A DNA stretch of 64,000 nt, taken from Methylobacterium longum (GTDB lineage: Bacteria > Pseudomonadota > Alphaproteobacteria > Rhizobiales > Beijerinckiaceae). The notes beneath the pieces were generated by a model that saw only the letters and a program-made list of their open reading frames with translations, was not told where the DNA came from and searched no databases. Position 1 is the first letter of the stretch; every line of letters begins with the position of its first letter. Shown here piece by piece: positions 57,170 through 64,000 of the stretch. The position numbers and the translations under genes were made by a program. Where the stretch lies: assembly GCF_022179385.1 (NCBI RefSeq), contig NZ_BPQS01000006.1, positions 124,001 to 188,000 on the forward strand. Direction: 5' to 3'.

Positions 57170-58045
57170 ATGGACCTGAACACCATCGAAGCCATCCTTC
57201 AGCCGCGCAGCCGGGGCGAGCTGCCGGCGTGGCGGGACGGCGATGCGTGCCTGGGCGGCGGTACGTGGCTGTTCTCCGAGCCGCAACCCGCGACGCGGCG
57301 TCTCCTCGACCTCGCGAGCCTCGGCTGGCCGCCGCACACCATCACCGCGGACGGCCTGACCCTCGCGGCGACCTGCACGATCGCGCAGCTCGACCGGCTG
57401 GCGCTGCCCCCGGCCTGGATCGCCGCCCCGCTCATAGGGCAGTGCTGCCGGGCCCTGCTCGGCTCCTTCAAGATCTGGAACACCGCCACCGTGGGCGGCA
57501 ACCTGTGCCTGGCCCTCCCGGCCGGGCCGATGATCGCGCTCGCCACCGCCCTGGAGGCGACCTGCACGATCTGGTCCCCGGGCGGGGGCGAGCGGGGCCT
57601 CGCCACGACGGAGTTCGTCCTCGGTCCGCGGCACACGATCCTGCAACCGGGCGAGATTCTCCGGGACGTGCGGATCCCGGCGGTGGCCCTCGCGCGCCGC
57701 ACGGCGTTCCGCCGCACCAGCCTCAGCGCGAACGGGCGATCGGGAGCGCTGCTGATCGGGACCCGCGATGCGGACGGCGCCTTCGCGCTCACCGTCACGG
57801 CCTCGGTGCGGCGGCCGTTGCGCCTCACTTTCGAGGGGCTGCCCGGGCCCGCGGCCCTGGCGCGGGCCATCGACGACGCGATCCCGGAGGCGCTCTATCA
57901 CGACGACGTGCACGGTCGGCCGGACTGGCGCCGTCACGTCACCCGGCACCTCGCCGACGAGATCCGCGCCGCGCTCGGCGACGCACCGGCCGACGAGATC
58001 CACGCGGCGCTCGGCGCCGCACCGGCCGAGGGAGCCGGCCCGTGA
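57170..58045 (+). CDS. Xanthine dehydrogenase-like FAD-binding subunit
   Basis: A 291-residue FAD-binding subunit of the molybdenum hydroxylase family (like the small subunit of XDH/CoxM). The family motifs are GGGTWLFSEP in the first FAD loop and NTATVGGNLCLALPAGP in the second, then the TTEFVLGP and LQPGEILRDVRIP strands. ATG 57170 is preceded by GGAGAGAG. The C-terminus carries two copies of a 12-residue unit, ADEI(R/H)AALG(D/A)AP, outside the normal fold. The gene overlaps the next as GTGA. Confidence 0.87.
   Translation: MDLNTIEAILQPRSRGELPAWRDGDACLGGGTWLFSEPQPATRRLLDLASLGWPPHTITADGLTLAATCTIAQLDRLALPPAWIAAPLIGQCCRALLGSFKIWNTATVGGNLCLALPAGPMIALATALEATCTIWSPGGGERGLATTEFVLGPRHTILQPGEILRDVRIPAVALARRTAFRRTSLSANGRSGALLIGTRDADGAFALTVTASVRRPLRLTFEGLPGPAALARAIDDAIPEALYHDDVHGRPDWRRHVTRHLADEIRAALGDAPADEIHAALGAAPAEGAGP
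57953..58024 (+). repeat. 36-base tandem duplication in the FAD subunit gene
   Basis: Two adjacent 36-base units (57953-57988 and 57989-58024) differ at three positions and keep the frame, adding a repeated 12-residue unit ADEI(R/H)AALG(D/A)AP to the C-terminal tail. Confidence 0.85.
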
Positions 58046-60789
58046 GGCTTACCGTCAACGGGCACGTCCATGACGGCGCGGCTCGGCCCGGGCAGTGCCT
58101 GCGCACGTTCCTGCGCGAGGCCGGCTGGTTCGGCGTCAAGAGGGGCTGCGATGCAGGCGATTGCGGCGCCTGCACGGTCCATCTCGACGGCGAACCGGTG
58201 CAGAGCTGCCTGATCCCGGTCTTCCGCGCCGAGGGACGCAGCGTCACCACCATCGAGGGGCTCGCAGGACCGTGCCGACCCGGGGATGCCGAGGCCCCGG
58301 CGCTCCACCCGGTGCAGGCCGCCTTCCTGGCGGCGCAGGGCTTCCAGTGCGGCTTCTGCACGGCCGGCATGATCATGACGGTTGCCTGCCTCGACCAGGG
58401 ACAGAGGCAGGATCTCGGCACCGCCCTCAAGGGCAACCTGTGTCGCTGCACCGGCTATCGCGCCGTCCGGGATGCCGTCGCGGGGATCGCGCAGGCAGAT
58501 CAATGGTGCGGAGCGGGTGACCCTGTGGGACAGAACCTGCCGGCACCGGCGGCGCCCGCCGTGGTGCGCGGGCAAGCCCGGTTCACCTTCGATAGCGCGG
58601 CCGACGCGGCGCTGCACCTCAAGGTGCTGCGATCGCCCCACGCCCATGCCCGGGTCACGGCGATCGACGCGTCGGCGGCGCTCGCGATCCCGGGAATCGT
58701 GGCGGTGCTCACGCACGCGGACGCGCCGCAGCGCCGGTTCTCCACCGCCCGCCATCAGGACCCCCGCGACGACGCCGCCGACACCCTCGTCCTCGACCCG
58801 ATCCTGCGGTTCGTCGGCCAGAGGGTCGCCGCGGTGGTCGCGGAGACCGAGGCCGCCGCCGAGGCCGGCTGCCGGGCGCTCCGCGTGCGCTACGACCTGC
58901 GTCCCGCGCTCCTGGATCCGGCCCGGGCGCTTCTGCCCGACGCGCCCCGCGTCCACGATCCCGCCGACCGCCCGGAGGGGGATCCGCAGGCCGGCGCAGG
59001 CCACCCGAACCTCGCCGCCGAGGTCCGGGGCGAGGTCGGCGCCGTGGATGTTGGCTTCGCGCGGGCCGACTTCGTCTACGCGCAGACCTTCCAGTCGCAG
59101 CGCCTGCAGCACGCCGCCCTGGAGACGCACGGCTGCGTCGGCTGGCGCGATCCGGACGGGCGGCTGACCCTGCGCACGAGCAGCCAAGTGCCCTTCCTGA
59201 CCCGGGACGCCCTGTGCGCGCTGTTCGACCTGGAGCGGGATTCCGTGCGCGTCGTCTGCGGTCGCGTCGGCGGCGGCTTCGGCGGCAAGCAGGAGATGCT
59301 CACCGAGGATCTCGTCGCCCTGGCGGTCCTGCGCACCGGCCGTCCCGTGCGCTGGGAGCTGACCCGGCAGGAGCAGTTCATCGCGACGCCGACGCGCCAC
59401 CCGATGCGCGTCGGCGTCAAGGTCGGCGCACGCCGGGACGGCACCCTGACGGCGCTCAGCCTCGACGTGCTGGCCGACACGGGCGCCTACGCCAACCACG
59501 CGGGCGGCGTGCTCCATCACGGCTGCAACGAGGTTCTGGCCGCCTATGCCTGCCCGAACAAGCGGGTCACGGGCCGCGCGGTCTACACCAACACGCTGCC
59601 GGCGGGCGCCTTCCGGGGCTACGGCCTGAGCCAGACGATCTTCGCGCTGGAATCCGCCCTCGACGAGGTCGCCCGCGCCCTCGGGATCGATCCCTTCACC
59701 CTGCGCCGGATCAACGCCGTGAAGCCCGGCGACCCGCTGGTCGCGCACAGCCTCGCCCCGCACGACGTCCAGTACGGCAGCTACGGGCTCGATCAGTGCC
59801 TGTCCCTGGTGGAGGACGCGCTCAAGGCCGATCCCGGACCGGAGCCGGAGCCCGGCTGGTGCGCGGGCTCCGGCATGGCGATGGCGATGATCGACACGAT
59901 CCCGCCTCGCGGGCATCACGCCGAGGCGCGGGCGAGCCTCGCCGTCGACGGCAGTGTCACCATCCGGGTGGGCACGGCCGAATTCGGCAACGGCACCAGC
60001 ACCGTGCACCGGCAGATCGCCGGCTCGGCGCTCGGCATCGCGCCGGAGCGCGTGCGCATCGTGGGCGCCGACACCGACGCGGTCGGCCACGATACGGGCG
60101 CCTACGGCAGCACCGGCATCGTGGTGGCGGGCCTCGCGACCCTGCGCGCCGCCGAGGCCCTGCTGAATCGGATCCGCGGCCGCGCCTCGGAGCTCACCGG
60201 CGCGGCGCCGACGGCGTGTCGGCTGGCCGGCGCGGCGGTCGAGACGCCGGTGGCAGCGGTTCCGCTCGCGGCGATCGGCCCGCTGGAGGCGAGCGGCCGG
60301 GCCGACGGCAGCCCGCGCTCGGTGGCGTTCAACGTCCAGGCCTTCCGGGTGGCCGTCCACCCGGTGAGCGGCGAGGTCCGCATCCTCCGGAGCATCCACG
60401 CCGCCGATGCCGGGCGCGTGATCAACCCGATGCAGTGCCGCGGCCAGGTCGAGGGCGGCGTGGCACAGGCGATCGGCGCCGCGCTCTACGAGGATCTCAC
60501 GCTGGACGACGGCGGCCGGGTCGTCACCCAGACGTTCCGCGACTATCACATCCCGACCTGCGCCGACGTTCCGGAGACCGAGGTCCTGTTCGCCGACACG
60601 TATGACAGCGTGGGGCCGCTCGGCGCCAAATCCATGAGCGAATCGCCGTTCAACCCGGTCGCGGCGGCGCTCGGCAACGCCATCCGCGACGCCACCGGCG
60701 CCCGGCTCACGGCGACGCCGTTCGCGGCCGACCGGATCTACCGGGCCGTGGCCGGCAGCTTGGCGGGCGGCCTGGCGGAAACGCTGTGA
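58042..60789 (+). CDS. Fused [2Fe-2S]-molybdopterin xanthine dehydrogenase subunit
   Basis: A 915-residue protein that joins the iron-sulfur and molybdenum parts of a xanthine dehydrogenase-like enzyme. Residues 1-155 hold the plant-type cluster (Cys36, 41, 44, 56 in GCDAGDCGACTVHLDG) and the second cluster (CGFC at about 103-106 and CRC at 134-136). After a linker come the molybdopterin domains with GRVGGGFGGKQEM, TGAYANHAGGVL and AGAFRGYGLSQ, and the glutamate region SMSESPFNPVAAALGNAIRD. FAD is on the separate upstream subunit, so the gene order is FAD then FeS-Mo. The start is GTG 58042, overlapping the FAD gene. Xanthine as substrate is inferred from uricase and permease neighbours. Confidence 0.88.
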   Translation: MRLTVNGHVHDGAARPGQCLRTFLREAGWFGVKRGCDAGDCGACTVHLDGEPVQSCLIPVFRAEGRSVTTIEGLAGPCRPGDAEAPALHPVQAAFLAAQGFQCGFCTAGMIMTVACLDQGQRQDLGTALKGNLCRCTGYRAVRDAVAGIAQADQWCGAGDPVGQNLPAPAAPAVVRGQARFTFDSAADAALHLKVLRSPHAHARVTAIDASAALAIPGIVAVLTHADAPQRRFSTARHQDPRDDAADTLVLDPILRFVGQRVAAVVAETEAAAEAGCRALRVRYDLRPALLDPARALLPDAPRVHDPADRPEGDPQAGAGHPNLAAEVRGEVGAVDVGFARADFVYAQTFQSQRLQHAALETHGCVGWRDPDGRLTLRTSSQVPFLTRDALCALFDLERDSVRVVCGRVGGGFGGKQEMLTEDLVALAVLRTGRPVRWELTRQEQFIATPTRHPMRVGVKVGARRDGTLTALSLDVLADTGAYANHAGGVLHHGCNEVLAAYACPNKRVTGRAVYTNTLPAGAFRGYGLSQTIFALESALDEVARALGIDPFTLRRINAVKPGDPLVAHSLAPHDVQYGSYGLDQCLSLVEDALKADPGPEPEPGWCAGSGMAMAMIDTIPPRGHHAEARASLAVDGSVTIRVGTAEFGNGTSTVHRQIAGSALGIAPERVRIVGADTDAVGHDTGAYGSTGIVVAGLATLRAAEALLNRIRGRASELTGAAPTACRLAGAAVETPVAAVPLAAIGPLEASGRADGSPRSVAFNVQAFRVAVHPVSGEVRILRSIHAADAGRVINPMQCRGQVEGGVAQAIGAALYEDLTLDDGGRVVTQTFRDYHIPTCADVPETEVLFADTYDSVGPLGAKSMSESPFNPVAAALGNAIRDATGARLTATPFAADRIYRAVAGSLAGGLAETL

Positions 60790-62135
60790 CGGAGGCGCGG
60801 CCCGCGGACCCGGCGCGGATGTCCGGCCTGCGCGGCCTCCTGGAGCGCAGGTTCCGGCTGGCGGAGCACGGCACGACCGTCCGTACGGAGGTGCTGGCCG
60901 GGCTGACGACCTTCCTGACGATGGCCTACATCGTCTTCATCAACCCGAGCATCCTGGCGGAGGCCGGCATGCCCCGGGGGGCGGTCTTCGTGGCGACCTG
61001 CCTCGTGTCGGCCCTGGGCTCGCTGATCATGGCGCTCAGCGCCAACTACCCGATCGCCCTGGCCCCCGGCATGGGGCTCAACGCCTACTTCACCTACGTG
61101 GTGGTCCAGGGGCTGGGCTTCACGTGGCAGGCCGCCCTCGGAGCGGTGTTCATCTCCGGCCTGTGCTTCCTGATCGTCACCCTGACGGGCCTGCGCGCGC
61201 TCATCGTCGACGGGATCCCGCGTTCGATGCGCGTCGCGATGACCGTGGGGATCGGCCTGTTCCTGGCGATCATCGCCCTCAAGAACGCCGGTCTCGTCGT
61301 GGCGAGCCCGGCGACCCTCGTCACCCTGGGCGACCTGCACAAGCCCGAGGCGGTGCGGGCGGTGATCGGCTTCCTGATGGTCGCCGTCCTGTCCGCCCGG
61401 AAGGTGCGGGCGGCCCTGCTCGCCAGTATCCTCACCGTCACGGCGCTGAGCTTCGGGATGACGGACAACGCCTTCCAGGGGATCGTCGCCCTGCCGCCCT
61501 CGATCGCCCCGACCCTGTTCGCCCTCGACGTGCCGGCCGCCCTGTCGGCAGGCCTGCTCAACGTGATCCTCGTGCTGTTCCTGGTCGAGCTGTTCGACGC
61601 TACCGGCACGCTGATGGCGGTGGCGAGCCGCGCCGGGCTGCTGACCGAGGGCCGGATGCGCCGGCTCGACCGGGCGCTGATGGCCGATTCGGTCTCGGTC
61701 TTCGCGGGCTCGCTGCTCGGCACATCGAGCGCGACAGCCTACCTCGAGAGCGCCTCCGGCGTGGAGGAGGGCGGCCGCACCGGCCTGACCGCCGCCACCG
61801 TGGCGCTGCTGTTCCTCGCCTGCCTGTTCCTCGCCCCGCTGGCCGCGGCGGTGCCGCCCTACGCCACGGCGCCGGCCCTGTTCTACGTGGCCTGCCTGAT
61901 GATCCGGGAGCTGGTGGCGCTCGACTGGGATGACCGCACCGAGGCGATCCCCGCCTGCGTCACGGCGCTGTTCATGCCGTTCACCTACTCGATCGCCACC
62001 GGCGTCTCGTTCGGCTTCATCACCTACGCGGTGCTGAAGCTGCTGGCCGGGCGGGCCCGTGAGGTGAAGCCGGTGGTCTGGGTGATCGCGGCCGTGTTCC
62101 TGTTCAAGCTCGTGGAGACGGGCGGGGCGCATTGA
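60786..62135 (+). CDS. Purine permease, AzgA-type NCS2 family
   Basis: A 449-residue membrane transporter with about 12-14 helices. It belongs to the AzgA/NCS2 purine permeases, seen in LAGLTTFLTMAYIVFINPSIL (family start), NYPIALAPGMGLNAYFTYVV, LVELFDATGTLMAVASRAGL and LGTSSATAYLESASGVEEGG. It most likely imports hypoxanthine, guanine or adenine by proton symport. GTG 60786 overlaps the stop of the dehydrogenase gene. It closes the FAD-FeS/Mo-permease operon. Confidence 0.92.
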   Translation: MTEARPADPARMSGLRGLLERRFRLAEHGTTVRTEVLAGLTTFLTMAYIVFINPSILAEAGMPRGAVFVATCLVSALGSLIMALSANYPIALAPGMGLNAYFTYVVVQGLGFTWQAALGAVFISGLCFLIVTLTGLRALIVDGIPRSMRVAMTVGIGLFLAIIALKNAGLVVASPATLVTLGDLHKPEAVRAVIGFLMVAVLSARKVRAALLASILTVTALSFGMTDNAFQGIVALPPSIAPTLFALDVPAALSAGLLNVILVLFLVELFDATGTLMAVASRAGLLTEGRMRRLDRALMADSVSVFAGSLLGTSSATAYLESASGVEEGGRTGLTAATVALLFLACLFLAPLAAAVPPYATAPALFYVACLMIRELVALDWDDRTEAIPACVTALFMPFTYSIATGVSFGFITYAVLKLLAGRAREVKPVVWVIAAVFLFKLVETGGAH

Positions 62136-62177
62136 GCCACCGGCCCGGCCGCGCCGGCCCCGAGCGGAAGGCGAGCG

Positions 62178-64000
62178 TCAGGCGGCGATGCCCTCGGCGG
62201 CGCCGCGAGCCGGAACCGGCAGGGTGACGGTGAAGCCGGCCCCGCGGCGATCGGGGCGGTTGCCGGCTGTGACGGTCCCGCCCATCGCCTCGACGAAGCC
62301 GCGTGCGATGGCGAGCCCCAGCCCCGTGCCGGCCCGGACCCGGTCGCCCTTCTGGACGCGGTAGAACTTGTCGAAGATCCGCTCGGCATCCGCCCCGGAC
62401 AGGCCGTCGCCCTCGTCCAGCACCCGGATTGTCACGGACTCGCCCTCGCGCGCGGCCCGTAGGGTCACGGTCGAGCCCGCCGGCGCGTATTTGGCGGCGT
62501 TGTCGAGCAGGTTGACCAGGACCTGCTCGAACAGGACCGGATCGAGGGCGAGGGGCGGCAGGTCCGGCGCGACCTCGACCGCCACCGCATGCCCGGCCAG
62601 GATCTTGTCGGTCCGGCGCAGGGCTGTATCGATCGTCTCGGCGACGTCCTGGGCGGACAGGTTCGGCGCCACCGCGCCGGCCTCCAGGCGGGTCATGTCC
62701 AGCAGGTTGGCGATGAAGCGGTTGAGGCGCTCCGCCTCGCCGATGACGGTCCCGAGCAGCTCCGCCTTCGCGTCGGGCGCGAGGGCCGCGTCGAGGTCGC
62801 GCAGGGTGCTGGCCGCGCCCAGCACGGAGGCGAGCGGCGTGCGCAGGTCATGGCTGATCGAGGTGAGCAGCGCCTGGCGCAGCCGGTCGGTCTCGGCGGC
62901 CCGCTCGGCCCGGTCGAGATCCTCGACGAGGCGCACGCGCTCGATGGCGAGCGCGCCCATGTCGGCGAGCGCATCGAGCAGGCGCCGGCCCTCCGGCGTC
63001 AGGATCGGACCAGCGCCGTCGGCGTCGAGGCCGATCACCCCGATCGTGCCCCGGCCGGTGCGCATCGGCAGGAACAGGCGCTTGGCGCCCGGCAGCGTGT
63101 CGGCGCAGCGGCCGGCCGGACGCTCGTTGTCGAAGGCCCATTGTGCCGCCGCCACGTCGGCCTCGTCGAGCCTGTCCTCGGGCGGATAGCCGGCCATGAC
63201 CGTCACGGCCTTGCCGTCGGGGAGGAGGAGGACGACGCGGACCTTCAGCATCGCGGCGACCTGGGCGCTCGTGGCCCAGAGCACGTCGTCGAGGGTACCG
63301 CAGGCGGCGAGCTTCCGGGAGAAGCCGAACAGGCGCTCGGTGGCCCGGGCTCGGCCCTGGCTGACCACGGCGACCCGGCGGGCGCGGGCGGCCAGATTCG
63401 AGACCAGCACCGCCACGAGCGTGAACAGCAGGAACGCGGCGACGTTGGTCGGGTCGGCGATCGTGAGGGTGTAGACCGGCGGCAGGAAGAAGAAGTTGTA
63501 GGCGAGCGAAGCCGCCACCACGCTGGCGAGGGCCGGGCCGAGCCCCCAGCGCACCGCGACCGACACGACCGCGGTGAGCAGGAACAGGTCGGCGTTCTCG
63601 ACGCCCGCGTAGGGCTGGGCCAGGATGGCGCTCGCCAGGCCGGCCGCGATCGCGGCGAGCGCCCCGGCATAGGGACCGAGGCTGAAGCCGCGGCGCGGTG
63701 CGGCCATCGTGATCGCGCGGCGCGTCTGCCTGTCGGCGGGCGCCGCTTCCCCCGGAACCACGTGCACACTGATGTTGCCGCTGTCGCGCAGCAGGTCGTG
63801 GACCACCGAGCCGTGCAGCAGTTCGAACAGCCGCGACCGGTTCGCCTTGCCCACCACGATGTGGTTCACGTTGGCCGAACGGGCATAGGCCAGGGCGTCG
63901 TCCGCGATCCGGCGGCCACCCGGGAGGGTGACGGCATCGCCCCCGAGCCGGTCGGCCAGGCGCAGGGCCTCGGCGATCCGATCGCGCTGCGCCTCGCGCA
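62178..64000 (-). CDS. kdpD: Sensor histidine kinase KdpD, C-terminal part, N-terminus beyond right edge
   Basis: KdpD senses low potassium or turgor and activates the KdpE regulator of the Kdp K+ ATPase. The frame is open to the right edge with no start inside, so about the last 607 residues are visible. From the edge inward they contain the end of the UspA-like domain ([17 protein letters not shown]). A block of four membrane helices follows, with the conserved [20 protein letters not shown], then a GAF domain. The HisKA motif is [15 protein letters not shown], and the ATPase domain has [19 protein letters not shown] and [12 protein letters not shown]. kdpFABC and kdpE are probably beyond the window. 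Confidence 0.93.
   Translation of the reverse strand, partial: REAQRDRIAEALRLADRLGGDAVTLPGGRRIADDALAYARSANVNHIVVGKANRSRLFELLHGSVVHDLLRDSGNISVHVVPGEAAPADRQTRRAITMAAPRRGFSLGPYAGALAAIAAGLASAILAQPYAGVENADLFLLTAVVSVAVRWGLGPALASVVAASLAYNFFFLPPVYTLTIADPTNVAAFLLFTLVAVLVSNLAARARRVAVVSQGRARATERLFGFSRKLAACGTLDDVLWATSAQVAAMLKVRVVLLLPDGKAVTVMAGYPPEDRLDEADVAAAQWAFDNERPAGRCADTLPGAKRLFLPMRTGRGTIGVIGLDADGAGPILTPEGRRLLDALADMGALAIERVRLVEDLDRAERAAETDRLRQALLTSISHDLRTPLASVLGAASTLRDLDAALAPDAKAELLGTVIGEAERLNRFIANLLDMTRLEAGAVAPNLSAQDVAETIDTALRRTDKILAGHAVAVEVAPDLPPLALDPVLFEQVLVNLLDNAAKYAPAGSTVTLRAAREGESVTIRVLDEGDGLSGADAERIFDKFYRVQKGDRVRAGTGLGLAIARGFVEAMGGTVTAGNRPDRRGAGFTVTLPVPARGAAEGIAA

Overview
The window reads as chromosomal DNA of a high-GC alphaproteobacterium, most likely Methylobacterium or a close relative. 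This is inferred from gene content and order: a GapR/DUF2312-DUF1244-formylglutamate-amidohydrolase block, lysC-ptsP-prfA-prmC, DUF4167, DUF4164-zapA, and a gap-pgk-fba block. Most of it is housekeeping DNA with short intergenic gaps. No phage, insertion sequence, CRISPR array, rRNA or tRNA was recognised.

Layout. 0-11 kb: a partial proline-rich membrane protein at the left edge, asd, a badly frameshifted phosphatase-like pseudogene, the reverse block gapR/DUF1244/FGase, then glycerate kinase, a DUF1036 protein and pyk, followed by an alpha/beta hydrolase with a TPR protein and the zinc-free form of ribosomal protein bL36. 11-25.5 kb: a PAS protein, a PEBP-like protein, ubiG, then lysC, ptsP, prfA and prmC; a DUF4167 protein with an RQDRPE repeat; a second frameshifted pseudogene behind rlmE and ppx; a response regulator; and a two-domain cold-shock protein with glycine-rich linkers.

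25.5-38 kb: a DUF3649-PepSY-DUF3325 membrane operon (probably iron uptake), an aldehyde dehydrogenase followed by a DUF779/AhpD-like/cupin cassette, and a reverse glycolytic block gap-(coiled-coil membrane protein)-pgk-(small protein)-fba-thiE-like-Sel1. 38-46 kb: DUF4164-zapA, a GntR regulator divergent from a tightly overlapping malonate decarboxylase operon mdcA-C-D-E-G-H. No mdcB and no malonate transporter are visible.

46-64 kb: a GDP-mannose dehydratase, a second aldehyde dehydrogenase, a sugar-type binding protein translationally coupled to a chemoreceptor, a glycosyltransferase downstream of an AT-rich island, a small HWE-like histidine kinase facing a soluble double-PAS chemoreceptor, a purine catabolism cluster (uricase divergent from a two-gene xanthine dehydrogenase and a purine permease), and the C-terminal part of KdpD running off the right edge.

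The least understood units are the DUF779/AhpD-like/cupin cassette, the binding-protein/chemoreceptor pair, and the mdc operon with missing parts. Several loci (2.0-3.8, 21.1-21.9, possibly 30.1-30.4 and 39.8-40.2 kb) show the same protein continuing across two or three frames. They are either decaying genes or assembly errors.
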